The notes under the pieces were generated by a model that did no database searches, was not told the origin of the DNA, and saw only the letters and a program-made list of their open reading frames with translations. A stretch of 40,489 nt of DNA from Streptomyces sp. SID11385 (lineage in GTDB: Bacteria > Actinomycetota > Actinomycetes > Streptomycetales > Streptomycetaceae), in assembly GCF_010548245.1 (NCBI RefSeq), contig NZ_JAAGLR010000875.1, positions 1 to 40,489 on the forward strand. Direction: 5' to 3'. Shown here in pieces: positions 8,126-15,715 of the stretch (position 1 is its first letter; each line of letters opens with the position of its first letter). A program made the position numbers and the translations under genes.

Positions 8126-8800
8126 ATGTCCGAACACCTCTCGCGCGAGGCCCTGCGCCTCGTCAAGCTCGCCCACCGCTTCAGCTACGGCGACGGCGCC
8201 GACCCCGTCGCCGGCCAGGCCCTCGCGACCGAGGCCCTGGTCTACGCAACCCTCGCCGCCCACACCCCCGCACCCCTCACCGAGGTTTGGCACGCTCAGG
8301 GGCCGGGCATCGCCCCGCTCAGCCTCTACACCCACCAGGGAGCCGCGCGCGACCACTGCCTCCGGTACGCGCGCAGCGTCCGGCCCGAGGCCAGGGACGG
8401 CGACTTCACGTGGTCGACCCCGGGAAGCGGCGGTCCGGAGGAGTTGCTGCACGACGGGACGACGACGGGGGCCTTCGTCGTCCGCCTCTCCGTCTCGGCC
8501 GCCGCGAGCCAGGGTCCCGTCGGTGCCGCCCCCCTGAGCCGTGCCTTCCGGGCGCAGTCGGGTTCTCTCCCGCTCGGTACCTACACCACCGCGCGGGCGG
8601 CGCAGAAGCACTGCGAGGCCGATCTCGCAGACCGCCATCCGGGCGCCGACATCCAGACCGACTGGCTCGGGGACGACTCCGACACCGAGCAGCCGTGGGA
8701 GCTGGTGGCGCGTATCGACGGGGGGCCCGAGCGGCCGGTCGGCTACGAGGTCGTCCCGATCGAAGTCGCTGTCGAGTACGACCCCCTCACCAGCGCCTGA
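8126..8800 (+). CDS. Hypothetical protein with internal domain duplication
   Basis: 224 aa. Residues about 52-110 (EVWHAQGPGIAPLSLYTHQGAARDHCLRYA) and about 150-222 (FRAQSGSLPLGTYTTARAAQKHCEADLA, later VGYEVVPIEVAV) are two copies of one fold: strand, YT turn, helix with AAxxHC, then Trp-containing strand. The C-terminal part of the 10971 protein is a third copy. Start ATG has GGGAGA upstream. The 213-bp gap before it (7913-8125) shows only an inverted TGACA-TGC-TGTCA and no gene. Function unknown. Confidence 0.65.
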   Translation: MSEHLSREALRLVKLAHRFSYGDGADPVAGQALATEALVYATLAAHTPAPLTEVWHAQGPGIAPLSLYTHQGAARDHCLRYARSVRPEARDGDFTWSTPGSGGPEELLHDGTTTGAFVVRLSVSAAASQGPVGAAPLSRAFRAQSGSLPLGTYTTARAAQKHCEADLADRHPGADIQTDWLGDDSDTEQPWELVARIDGGPERPVGYEVVPIEVAVEYDPLTSA

Positions 8801-8813
8801 CCGGCCATCACCA

Positions 8814-8846
8814 GGGGCTCGTCCCGGCCGAATCAGGACGGGCCCC
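8814..8846. repeat. Intergenic hairpin repeat copy A
   Basis: An 11-bp stem (GGGGCTCGTCC / GGACGGGCCCC, one G-U) closes an 11-base loop CGGCCGAATCA. The same hairpin with nearly identical loop occurs at 10757-10787. Both sit between a stop and the next ribosome binding site, suggesting attenuation, RNA processing or a protein-binding site. Confidence 0.7.
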
Positions 8847-8866
8847 GTTCCAAGGAGATCACGACC

Positions 8867-9121
8867 GTGTCCCACTCCCGCTACCCCCTTCTCGTGCAGC
8901 TTCGCGGCGGCCGGGTGCAGCACGCCGCGCGCCGCTTCCAGGACGGCCCCCGGGTGACGACCCTGTGCCGGAAGTCAGGCATCCCCGTTGGCGAGGGGGC
9001 CGACCTCCCCTACTGCCGAGCCTGCTACGCCCGGCCCAATCCGATCTCGCAGCAGGCCGGCGCCGTCGCCCAGTGCGCCAGCGCGCCTTCGGCGAGTCCG
9101 CGATCTCGAGAGGAGTTGTGA
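8867..9121 (+). CDS. Small zinc-site hypothetical protein (84 aa)
   Basis: GTG start with AAGGAG at 8851-8856, just downstream of the hairpin repeat. The sequence (MSHSRYPLLVQLRGGRVQHAARRF, TTLCRKSG, PYCRACYARP) has one cysteine followed by CxxC, consistent with the small zinc-binding proteins common in actinophages. Function unknown. Confidence 0.55.
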   Translation: MSHSRYPLLVQLRGGRVQHAARRFQDGPRVTTLCRKSGIPVGEGADLPYCRACYARPNPISQQAGAVAQCASAPSASPRSREEL

Positions 9122-9122
9122 C

Positions 9123-9386
9123 ATGCACTTCTGCCACTGGTGGGAAGACGAGCACGGCGGCCGGTACCTGATTCCGGGGTGCAACAGCCGTGCCACTGAC
9201 CCGGATTCCACGGCGTGCACGTGCCCGTCCCTCGCTCGACAGCTCGACGCTGCGCGCCGGTCCATCGAGCGGCTTCAGCGCGCCGCGCAGGGGCGAACGG
9301 AGTGGCACGACGCCGTGGTCCGCGCCGTCTACGACCACCCCGACGGCGTCCAGATCATGAAGGCCGCAGCGGACGCGGCAGCTTGA
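9123..9386 (+). CDS. Small Cys/His-rich protein (87 aa)
   Basis: ATG at 9123 with GAGGAG overlapping the previous stop. N-terminus MHFCHWWEDEHGGRYLIPGCNSRA then CTCPSLARQLDAARRSIERLQRA: a Cys/His cluster followed by a helix that could form a coiled coil. Coupled to the 8867 gene. Function unknown. Confidence 0.6.
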   Translation: MHFCHWWEDEHGGRYLIPGCNSRATDPDSTACTCPSLARQLDAARRSIERLQRAAQGRTEWHDAVVRAVYDHPDGVQIMKAAADAAA

Positions 9387-9425
9387 CCGGCCCCTTGACC
9401 ACCCACCCACCCAAGAGCAGGAGAC

Positions 9426-10178
9426 ATGGCCACCGACGTCGAAGCCCACATCCGGCGCCTTCAGGCGCTGCGCTGGACGCAGGAGCAGATCGCTCGCGCC
9501 GCCGGAATGCCGCGGCCTACCGTTTCGAACATCCTCAACCGCCGGGTGTCCGTGACCAGCGCCCGCGCCGACGCCATTCGCCGCATCCGCATCCGCCGCG
9601 CCCCGGCCACCACAGAGGGATGGACCGACCCGACCGGCAGCCGGCGCCGTCTGCGCGCGCTTGCGGTCCTCGGCCACACATCCGCCGCCCTCGGCGAGCA
9701 ACTCGACCTCCACGTGAGCTGGCTGTACCGCATCGCCTCCGGCGAGGCCCGGCATATCGCCGGGGCGGACGCACTCCGGATCGCGGCGCTCTACGAACGC
9801 CTGTCGCAGAAACCGGAGTTGCCCGGCGACGGGGCGGACCGGGTACGCGCTCGGGCCGCTCGCCTCGGCTGGTACGGCCCCGGCGCCTGGGTCGCCGTCG
9901 ACATCGACGACCCCGACTGCGAACCCGCGGGATACCCGCTCACCTTGGGTCCACGGCTGCGGCCCGGTGATGAGCAGATCGTGCGGCTTGCCGCTGAGGG
10001 GCTTTCCACTCCGCAGATCGCCCGGTCCCTTGGCCGCTCTCCCACGGCGATCGCCAGGGCCCGGGCTCGACTTGGTCGGGATGAAGGGGCCGAGGTCAAG
10101 GAGGACGCCTTGTGCTCGCCGGGGGGCGTCGGCGAGCAGGACCGGCGCGCGCTACGCAACGTACGCCTAGCTATTTGA
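9426..10178 (+). CDS. Multi-HTH DNA-binding protein
   Basis: 250 aa with three helix-turn-helix candidates: residues 13-38 (LRWTQEQIARAAGMPRPTVSNIL), about 78-105 (GHTSAALGEQLDLHVSWLYRIASG) and about 190-215 (GLSTPQIARSLGRSPTAIARARARLG). The first two are XRE-like, the last sigma-like. This arrangement is widespread in actinophages. Its coding end runs into the operators of promoter P2, so it could influence that promoter. Candidate regulator; the DNA target is unknown. Confidence 0.7.
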   Translation: MATDVEAHIRRLQALRWTQEQIARAAGMPRPTVSNILNRRVSVTSARADAIRRIRIRRAPATTEGWTDPTGSRRRLRALAVLGHTSAALGEQLDLHVSWLYRIASGEARHIAGADALRIAALYERLSQKPELPGDGADRVRARAARLGWYGPGAWVAVDIDDPDCEPAGYPLTLGPRLRPGDEQIVRLAAEGLSTPQIARSLGRSPTAIARARARLGRDEGAEVKEDALCSPGGVGEQDRRALRNVRLAI

Positions 10179-10216
10179 CTTTGCCTACCGCTTAGGCATT
10201 GAATAGTCACAAGACA
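10163..10216 (+). promoter_or_regulatory. Regulated promoter P2 with in-phase 18-bp operators
   Basis: TTGACT (10175-10180), an 18-bp spacer TTGCCTACCGCTTAGGCA, then TTGAAT (10199-10204). The 18-mer ACGCCTAGCTATTTGACT lies directly upstream and TTGAATAGTCACAAGACA directly downstream, keeping the 18-bp register. The -10 is weaker than in the sister promoters. It drives the gene at 10260. Confidence 0.65.
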
Positions 10217-10259
10217 TTTCCGCCTGGTACACACCCTCGCCACCTGGATGGAGCCCCAC

Positions 10260-10742
10260 ATGCCCGCCACCACCGTCTGGCTCCTGATGAGCGGCGAGGA
10301 CTACCGAGGCGGCCGCGTGCTGGGCGCCTTCGCCACCTACGAACTCGGCATGCCGGACTTCCAGAGCGAAGCCGAACGGCTCCCGCTGGCCACCAGCCGC
10401 ACCACGCGCGGCAAGGACGGATCGGTCCACCTCCACAGCGACGGCGACTGGATCAGCCTCACGCCGCACGTCATCACCACGCAGGCCGAAGACCAGGCCG
10501 ACGCGGACAGCGACTTCTTCCAGGCGGACACCACGTACCGGCGAGGCCGCTGGCTCTTCCAGTGCCTCTCCCTTGCCCCGGACCCCTTCGACGGCGATAC
10601 CTGCGCCGTCGGGTTCATCTACCGCCCCGGCGAGCCCGCCGCCGCGACCGCCTTCGACTCCGGCGACTGGGCCCGTGGCGGCTGGACGGTCGAGGACACG
10701 GTCTCGCGCACCGAGGCCGCCCCCTCACCGGACCACCCCTAA
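10260..10742 (+). CDS. Hypothetical protein, first gene of P2 operon
   Basis: 160 aa. Two in-frame ATGs exist (10248, 10260); 10260 is preferred because GGAG sits seven bases before it. It starts MPATTVWLLMSGEDYRGGRVLGAFATYE, a pattern seen in small phage and plasmid proteins of unknown role, with mixed beta strands and acidic turns. A copy of the intergenic hairpin repeat follows. Confidence 0.65.
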   Translation: MPATTVWLLMSGEDYRGGRVLGAFATYELGMPDFQSEAERLPLATSRTTRGKDGSVHLHSDGDWISLTPHVITTQAEDQADADSDFFQADTTYRRGRWLFQCLSLAPDPFDGDTCAVGFIYRPGEPAAATAFDSGDWARGGWTVEDTVSRTEAAPSPDHP

Positions 10743-10756
10743 CCCCAGCGGGAGCA

Positions 10757-10787
10757 GGGCCCGTCCCGCCCGAATCAGGACGGGCCC
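10757..10787. repeat. Intergenic hairpin repeat copy B
   Basis: Perfect 10-bp stem GGGCCCGTCC / GGACGGGCCC with loop CGCCCGAATCA, the partner of the 8814 element (loop CGGCCGAATCA). The stem differs by a G-U versus G-C pair while the loop is almost unchanged, so the RNA structure looks conserved. Confidence 0.7.
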
Positions 10788-10806
10788 CACTCCAGAAAGG
10801 AAGCAC

Positions 10807-10974
10807 ATGACCACCGACGAACGCGCCCGCGCGCTCCCCCAGCTCCAGGCCGCCTGCCCGGCCTGCGGCGCCCGCCCGGGCGAGCTGTGCACCAGCCACA
10901 GCGGTACGCGGGTCCGACGGCACGACGTGCACCGGGCCCGGCGCGCCGCGTGGGCGAAGGGCGGTGCCGCATGA
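10807..10974 (+). CDS. Small zinc-finger protein (55 aa)
   Basis: ATG with AAGGAAG just upstream. The core CPACGARPGELCTSHSG...RRHDVHRARR has two cysteines, a third after six residues, and a histidine, matching the C-terminal motif of the 1613 protein. Such CPxC...C...H fingers are frequent in actinophage proteins and probably bind zinc. It overlaps the next ATG. Confidence 0.65.
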   Translation: MTTDERARALPQLQAACPACGARPGELCTSHSGTRVRRHDVHRARRAAWAKGGAA

Positions 10975-11561
10975 CCGCCCCGACCTCCGAGCCCCTGACG
11001 ACGCCCCTCACGGCCGAGCAGCGCGCACAGATCGCCTCGCACCTTCGCGAAGCCGAGACCACCGCGACGACCGGCCTGCTCGTCGACCTCGCCGAAGCGG
11101 TTGCCAACTGCCGCAACCACGCCCACCCCAAGTACGCCGACGACATCTTCTGCGAGAACCTGGCGGGCTACATCAGCGCGCGCGTAGGCCCGGTACTGCG
11201 CCGCCTCGTCGACATCGAGGCCGAGGCGGAGCGCCTGCGTGCCGAGCTGGCCGCGCGCCCGTCCCGCGCCACGGTGCTGCGGGAGGCGGCGCCGCTCTCC
11301 ACGACACCCCAGACCGCCCCGACCTTCTGGCTCGCCGACCACGCCGACGACAACCCGACCCTGCACACCTCCCTGGAGGCGGCGCGGGCGGCGTGCGACG
11401 CCAGCTACGGAAGCCCTGCCGAGTGGCAGACCGATCACGACGGCGTGCACCGGCAGGTCGTCACCCACCCGGACGACGACCGGGCGGTCCGGTACACCGG
11501 CCGCGTCGTCTGGGCCATCACCGTCGAGCCCGAGGCCAGCACGGCAGGAGACCCCCGATGA
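10971..11561 (+). CDS. Hypothetical protein with C-terminal module shared with 8126 product
   Basis: 196 aa. Residues 15-100 are helical with coiled-coil character (VLRRLVDIEAEAERLRAELAARP). Residues about 115-190 (TFWLADHADDNPTLHTSLEAARAACDASYG, ending TGRVVWAITVEPE) match the repeated domain of the 8126 protein. Start and stop overlap both neighbours by four bases. Function unknown. Confidence 0.65.
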   Translation: MTAPTSEPLTTPLTAEQRAQIASHLREAETTATTGLLVDLAEAVANCRNHAHPKYADDIFCENLAGYISARVGPVLRRLVDIEAEAERLRAELAARPSRATVLREAAPLSTTPQTAPTFWLADHADDNPTLHTSLEAARAACDASYGSPAEWQTDHDGVHRQVVTHPDDDRAVRYTGRVVWAITVEPEASTAGDPR

Positions 11562-12076
11562 AGGAGGCCCTTCACTCCCACCCCCGCGACTTCCGCTACC
11601 GGGACCTGCACACCGGCATGGCGCACAGCCACATCCGCTGGACGACCGGTGAGCCGCCAACGCCCTACGGCTGCCGCTGGTGCGGCACCGAGCGCGCTCA
11701 CCACGGGATGCAGTACCTCCGCAGCCGGGGCATGCACGTCTGGGAGCAGCCCACCCAGGCGCAAATCCTCGCGCGGATGCGCGCTCGCCGCAACGCTTTC
11801 AAGTCGACGTGCCGGTGCGAGCACCCGTGGCTCCGCGTGGACCCGTATCGCTGCGAGGCCGACGACTGCCTCGGCGTCTTCCCCGAGCTGAACCCGTTCT
11901 CCGGCGGCGGGCGCCCCGCCTGGGAACGGAGCGCGAACGTGTCCCGCCTCTGTGCCACGTGCGGCTGGCGAACGTCGGTGTGGCACGTGGACGACGGCAG
12001 CGCCGACGTGGAGCTGAAGGGGCACGTGATGGGCGCCCACGGCGGCTACGGCGCGAAGGCCGGTGAGCGCTCGTGA
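11558..12076 (+). CDS. Zinc-binding phage protein (CRWCG type)
   Basis: 172 aa. The N-terminal motif is GCRWCGTERAHHGMQYL...W..PTQAQILARMRARR (about 37-80), and the 12360 product is a stand-alone copy of it. The second half carries further Cys groups (CRCEHPW, CEADDC, CATCGW), so up to two more metal sites. RNA or DNA binding is plausible but unproven. Overlaps both neighbours. Confidence 0.65.
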   Translation: MKEALHSHPRDFRYRDLHTGMAHSHIRWTTGEPPTPYGCRWCGTERAHHGMQYLRSRGMHVWEQPTQAQILARMRARRNAFKSTCRCEHPWLRVDPYRCEADDCLGVFPELNPFSGGGRPAWERSANVSRLCATCGWRTSVWHVDDGSADVELKGHVMGAHGGYGAKAGERS

Positions 12077-12363
12077 CCGCGAAGTCCCGGCCCAGCACCC
12101 CCGCCCAGCAGACGTGGAACCAGGGCCGGAAGGACGGGAAGAAGCCCGCGAAGAAGCCGAAGAAGCCGGAGGGCTTGCCTCTCGTGGAGCGCTGCGACCA
12201 CCCCCGGTGCGGGGTGCCCGCAGTGGCCGCCCCGGCCGCCGACATGGTCCGCGTACGCGTCCGAGGGAGCCGCGAGCCCGCCCGCTGGTACTGCGCCGGG
12301 CCCTGCGCCGCCTACGGCGAAGCCCTCGCCGAGATCCGCGCCATCGAGGGAGTGCCCTGGTGA
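12073..12363 (+). CDS. Basic zinc-motif protein (96 aa)
   Basis: GTG start overlapping the previous stop. Residues 15-35 are a Lys-rich tail (GRKDGKKPAKKPKKPEGL) that could contact nucleic acid, followed by CDHPRCG and WYCAGPCAAYG, two Cys pairs. No family recognised. It overlaps the next GTG by four bases, continuing the tightly coupled run. Confidence 0.6.
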   Translation: MTAKSRPSTPAQQTWNQGRKDGKKPAKKPKKPEGLPLVERCDHPRCGVPAVAAPAADMVRVRVRGSREPARWYCAGPCAAYGEALAEIRAIEGVPW

Positions 12364-12521
12364 GCCCTGTAAACGGCTGCCGGTGGTGCGGCCTCCCCGG
12401 GCGAGAGCACGCCCAGCCATGGGAGCCGCAGGTCGGCTGGCACCGATGGGGACTCCCGACACAGCCGCAAATCCTCGCGCGGATGCGCGCCCGCCGCGCC
12501 GCCCGTACGGGGGCACCGTGA
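12360..12521 (+). CDS. Stand-alone CRWCG zinc protein (53 aa)
   Basis: MSPVNGCRWCGLPGREHAQPW then LPTQPQILARMRARRAAR is a clear paralogue of the N-terminal half of the 11558 product: same CxxC, same His, same PTQxQILARMRARR helix. GTG overlaps the preceding stop. A single zinc ligand set (two Cys plus His) is visible. Confidence 0.65.
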   Translation: MSPVNGCRWCGLPGREHAQPWEPQVGWHRWGLPTQPQILARMRARRAARTGAP

Positions 12522-12730
12522 CACTCCCCGCCCTCGCCGCCGAGCCCGAGCGCCCCGCCCCGGGCTCGGCGGCCCACGACCTGACGCACTACTTCTGCTG
12601 CGACCCCGACCGTGCCCTGTGCGGCGCCGTCGTGGCTGGCACGCCCATCGTCACCGCCACCGAGGTCGTCGCGCTCTGCGTCGTGTGCGACGACCTGGCC
12701 CAAGCCCCCTGCCCCCTCTGCCTCACGTAA
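12518..12730 (+). CDS. Small Cys-rich protein (70 aa)
   Basis: GTG overlapping the previous stop. The pattern FCCDPDRALCG...LCVVCDDLAQAPCPLC gives paired cysteines resembling a zinc ribbon, similar to the HYxC..D.ALC proteins found in actinomycete mobile elements. Function unknown. Confidence 0.6.
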   Translation: MTLPALAAEPERPAPGSAAHDLTHYFCCDPDRALCGAVVAGTPIVTATEVVALCVVCDDLAQAPCPLCLT

Positions 12731-12746
12731 AAGGACAACCCCCGCG

Positions 12747-12905
12747 ATGAAGCGCTTCCTCCTCGGCCTCCTCTGCGGCGCCGCGTCCGGCGCCGTCACC
12801 TACCTCGTGCACCCCGCGCCCCCGTGGTGGTGGGTGATCGGCCTCCTGGTCGCCATCGGCATCTGGACCGGCGACCTCCTCCTCGACGCCATCGACGGCG
12901 ACTGA
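12747..12905 (+). CDS. Small membrane protein (52 aa)
   Basis: ATG with AAAGGAC upstream. Two hydrophobic segments, residues 4-22 (FLLGLLCGAASGAVTYLV) and 28-47 (WWWVIGLLVAIGIWTGDLLL), separated by a short Pro-rich turn; acidic C-terminus. Probably an inner-membrane hairpin. Role unknown. Confidence 0.65.
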   Translation: MKRFLLGLLCGAASGAVTYLVHPAPPWWWVIGLLVAIGIWTGDLLLDAIDGD

Positions 12906-12914
12906 CTCACTCGC

Positions 12915-12934
12915 CCGGCCCGTACGGGGGCCGG
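12915..12934 (+). terminator. Short intergenic hairpin
   Basis: CCGGCCC / GGGCCGG stem with a 6-base loop between the small membrane protein and the kinase gene. No U tract. Possibly a weak terminator. Confidence 0.35.
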
Positions 12935-12954
12935 ACCCCACACAGGAGCACCAC

Positions 12955-13440
12955 ATGCCCATCCGCCCCGCCGCCGCCCCCGAGTGGGCCGCCGGCGCCC
13001 TCGTCGTCCTCGTCGGCCCCCCGGCCGCCGGGAAGTCGACCTGGGCCGCCGCCTACCCCGAGACCTGGACCGTCTGCCTCGACACCTACCGCGCCCTCTG
13101 CGCCGACACCGAAGCCGACCAGAGCGCCACCACCGACGCCGTGCGCCTCCAGGACGTCATCCTCGACGCCCGCCTCGCCCGGGGACTGGTGACGATCGTG
13201 GACAGCACCGCGACCGACGCGCACGTACGCCGTACCCTCCTCGCCCGCGCCCACTACTGGCGCCGGCCCGCCTCCGCCATCCTGTTCACCACCTCGCTCA
13301 ACGAGTGCCTCGCACGCAACAGCGCCCGCACCCGACACGTCCCGGAAAGCGTCATTCGACGCAAGCACGATCAGACACCCAGCGCCGCCGAGCTTCACGA
13401 CGAGGGCTTCGACTCGGTCACCACGTGGTGCGCACCGTGA
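12955..13440 (+). CDS. Polynucleotide-kinase-like P-loop ATPase
   Basis: 161 aa. Walker A GPPAAGKST at 21-29; an Asp after the second strand (CLDTYR, D43) where 5'-OH polynucleotide kinases keep their general base; VDST at 82-85; and a lid RNSARTRHVPESVIRRK (121-137) resembling the R-N...R...VP..V lid of T4 Pnk-type kinases. It has no phosphatase domain. Expected reaction: ATP-dependent phosphorylation of a 5'-OH RNA or DNA end. An RNA ligase lies 2.6 kb downstream in the same gene run, which supports RNA repair. Small-molecule kinases of this fold are an alternative. Confidence 0.7.
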   Translation: MPIRPAAAPEWAAGALVVLVGPPAAGKSTWAAAYPETWTVCLDTYRALCADTEADQSATTDAVRLQDVILDARLARGLVTIVDSTATDAHVRRTLLARAHYWRRPASAILFTTSLNECLARNSARTRHVPESVIRRKHDQTPSAAELHDEGFDSVTTWCAP

Positions 13441-13736
13441 CTCAGACCCGCTACTGCGACGCCCCGGCCGGGCACGCGCCGCACGGCGACTGCCCCGGCG
13501 CCCCGACGCCCGCCCCGCACCAGGTGTGGCAGGACATCGACCCGCGCGTGGGCGAGCGCTTCCTGCTCATCACCGCCCTCGACGACGGCAAGGCCCGCGT
13601 CGTACCCGTCGCGTGGAACCCGTACGCCAAGATCGGCGCCCCCCTGCCCGGGGCGCGCACCACCCGTATCCGCGTGGACCGCTTCCACCCGAAGACGCGC
13701 GGCTACGCGTACGTCGCCACCGTGCAGGCCCCATAG
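13437..13736 (+). CDS. Hypothetical protein (99 aa)
   Basis: GTG overlapping the kinase stop. N-terminus has CDAPAGHAPHGDCPG, a possible metal site, then VWQDIDPRVGERFLLITALDDGKARVVPV, a beta-barrel-like segment seen in small phage proteins that start with a VGxRxLxI strand. Ends with VDRFHPKTRGYAYV. Function unknown. Confidence 0.6.
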   Translation: MTQTRYCDAPAGHAPHGDCPGAPTPAPHQVWQDIDPRVGERFLLITALDDGKARVVPVAWNPYAKIGAPLPGARTTRIRVDRFHPKTRGYAYVATVQAP

Positions 13737-13802
13737 CTCACCGTCGCGACACCATTCCCCCTTGGCCCTCAGCGCCGCCACCTTGGAAGGAACGAAACCC
13801 CT

Positions 13803-14300
13803 GTGACTACACGGCAGTTCACCGTCAGCGAGCTGGACGACCTCGGCGTCCCGCCTCACCGCCCCGAAGACGTCGAGGACATCGATACGCTGCTCGCCGA
13901 CGAATACGTCACCACGCTCAAGTACACCCAGCAGCGCCGCGTCATCTTCGTCGCGCCGGACGGCCGCACGTACGCCGTGGAGTACGAGGCTCAACTTGAC
14001 CTCGGTGACTTCGAGCTGGGCGACCCGCCCCCTGACTATGGTTGGGACGGCGACACCGTCGAAGCCGTCGAAGTCAAGCCGGTGCCCACGCTGGCCATCC
14101 GCTGGGAACCGGTCGACGACGAGCCGGGTCCCAACCGGCCCCGCCTCGACGCGCTCACCTCCCTCGTGGCCCTTCACGAAGAGGCCGGCGCCAGCACGTC
14201 CGAAGCGCGCGAGGCCGCCGCGGCGTGGATCGTCGAGCACGGCGCCGAGGTGGCCAACACCTACGACGAGTACCAGGATTCCGCCGAGGGGCACCTGTGA
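13803..14300 (+). CDS. Phage protein of the FTxxELDDLGVP type
   Basis: 165 aa. GTG start with GGAAGGAAC upstream. Residues 5-105 (FTVSELDDLGVP, RRVIFVAPDGRTYAVEYE, VEAVEVKPVPTLAIRWEPV) are the stand-alone form of the module fused in the 6893 protein. Residues 110-155 add a helical tail. I know this module only as an unnamed actinophage family. Overlaps the next GTG. Confidence 0.65.
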   Translation: MTTRQFTVSELDDLGVPPHRPEDVEDIDTLLADEYVTTLKYTQQRRVIFVAPDGRTYAVEYEAQLDLGDFELGDPPPDYGWDGDTVEAVEVKPVPTLAIRWEPVDDEPGPNRPRLDALTSLVALHEEAGASTSEAREAAAAWIVEHGAEVANTYDEYQDSAEGHL

Positions 14301-14659
14301 CGGCCCACGCGCTGCCGCGCGCCGAGCGTCCGTGCAAGCGCTGCCCGTGGCGGAAGGACGTGCCCCCCGGGGAGTTCCCGGCCTCGCGGTACGAGGAGTT
14401 GCGCGTCACGAGCGAGCAGGTCCCCGGGGATGAGCCGGGCCTTGATGCGCCGATGTTCGCCTGCCACAAGACGAAGGAAGGCCGCGAGAAAGCGTGCGCC
14501 GCGTGGCTGGCCGCCGTCGGTCACCGGCACATCGGCGTCCGCCTCGCTGTCGCCCAAGGCCGGCTCCCGGCACAGGCCCTGACGCCGGGCGAGAGCTGGC
14601 CGCCCCTCTTCGCCACCTACGAAGAGATGGCGACCACGCAGGCCGGAGAAGACCGGTGA
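14297..14659 (+). CDS. DUF6283-like Cys-rich protein
   Basis: 120 aa. CKRCPWRKDVPPGEFPASRYEELR, then MFACHKTKEGREKACAAWLAAVGHRHIGVRLAVAQG, the layout I associate with DUF6283: CxxCPWR, a FACH motif, a C-A-WL helix and a final G-x-R-x-A helix. Four conserved Cys/His suggest one metal site. Common in Streptomyces phages and plasmids; biochemical role unknown. Confidence 0.65.
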   Translation: MTAHALPRAERPCKRCPWRKDVPPGEFPASRYEELRVTSEQVPGDEPGLDAPMFACHKTKEGREKACAAWLAAVGHRHIGVRLAVAQGRLPAQALTPGESWPPLFATYEEMATTQAGEDR

Positions 14660-14886
14660 CGGGGCTGACGCACCCGCAAGGCACGCGCACTGCGACGCCG
14701 TGCCGATCATGCCGAGCCCCGAAGCCCGCCCGCCTGTACCTGTGCGGCGCCTGCTGGGCTTCCCTCTCCGAGCCCGCCCGGCGAGCGCTGACCCGCCGCG
14801 ACAACCGCGCCCTCGTCCGGCTCCGCGAACTTCACCACCACATCGACCGCGGGCTGCCGCTCGCACAACTGGAGATCACCCCGTGA
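14656..14886 (+). CDS. Small zinc-motif protein (76 aa)
   Basis: GTG overlaps the previous stop. CRSCRAPKPARLYLCGACWASL gives two CxxC pairs of a zinc ribbon, followed by a basic helix (RRDNRALVRLRELHHHIDRG). Frequent type in actinophages. Overlaps the next gene. Confidence 0.6.
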   Translation: MTGLTHPQGTRTATPCRSCRAPKPARLYLCGACWASLSEPARRALTRRDNRALVRLRELHHHIDRGLPLAQLEITP

Positions 14887-15110
14887 CCGACGCCCCCGGC
14901 GTGCTCGTCGCCGCCGCCGCGGGCCCGCACCGCGCGGTGCACGCCTCACCCCTGATCTACGCGACCACGCGACCCGAGCTGGGCCTCACCCCGTGGAACC
15001 CGCTCTGCGCGACCAGCGTGGTCACGTCCCGCACCGCTGAGCCCGTCACCTGCCGTACCTGCCTCGCCGTCATGCACCGGCGCGGCCTCACCCTCGGAGA
15101 CACCCTGTGA
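14883..15110 (+). CDS. Small hypothetical protein (75 aa)
   Basis: GTG overlapping the neighbour. Contains [17 protein letters not shown], then [23 protein letters not shown], with one Cys and a CxxC. Related small proteins with a VTCxxCL ending occur at 19532 in this same window (VTCRRCLAALAK), suggesting a shared C-terminal zinc knuckle. Confidence 0.6.
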   Translation: MTDAPGVLVAAAAGPHRAVHASPLIYATTRPELGLTPWNPLCATSVVTSRTAEPVTCRTCLAVMHRRGLTLGDTL

Positions 15111-15715
15111 CCACCACCGCCCCACAGTGCGGCGACCAACTCACCGAGTGGACGTGCACGCTCCCGCCCGGCCCGCACCGCGACCACCGTCACCTCGACG
15201 AGACGACCGGCACCTGGTGGACGCAGATCCTCCAGCCGGAATCCCTTCGCGAGCGCATCATCTTCGCGATCGGCGAGCACACCGTCAGCGAGTGCAACCG
15301 GTGCGCCCCTGACGAGGCCATCGCCGACGCCGTCCTCGCCATACTTCCCGCGAGTCCCGACCGGGCCGGCCTGGCCGCCGAGATGGAGGGGCTGCGCGAG
15401 CGAGCCGAGACCGCCGAGGCCGAGGTGCAGCGCCTGCTCGCGAGCGCCGCCCCGTGCGCCTGGCCCACCTGCCTACCCGAGACGGAGCAGCAGGCGCTCT
15501 GCGACGAGATCACCCGCGAGGAGCGAGGCGAGCCCACCGCGCCCGCTGGTGACCTCCGTGAGCGCACCTCGGCGCACGGTTGGGACGACGCCGCCGTGGC
15601 GAAGGCGCGCCGCTACCGCGCGGCCATTCGCCGCCGAACCAACGAGACGCCCGCCGACGGGCAACTCACTGGCCTCCGCCCCACCCTCAACTGCACGCAG
15701 GAGCACACCCGATGA
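15107..15715 (+). CDS. Hypothetical protein with coiled coil
   Basis: 202 aa. The N-terminus reads [31 protein letters not shown], a Cys/His-rich motif common in actinomycete phage proteins. Residues about 85-110 ([23 protein letters not shown]) form a coiled coil, followed by [12 protein letters not shown]. Modular adaptor-like protein of unknown function. Confidence 0.6.
   Translation: MTTTAPQCGDQLTEWTCTLPPGPHRDHRHLDETTGTWWTQILQPESLRERIIFAIGEHTVSECNRCAPDEAIADAVLAILPASPDRAGLAAEMEGLRERAETAEAEVQRLLASAAPCAWPTCLPETEQQALCDEITREERGEPTAPAGDLRERTSAHGWDDAAVAKARRYRAAIRRRTNETPADGQLTGLRPTLNCTQEHTR

Noticed and set aside
7522..9171. 549-codon plus-strand frame crossing several genes
   Set aside because: It runs out of frame through 6893, 8126, 8867 and 9123, each with its own ribosome site; the product is Arg/Pro-rich noise.
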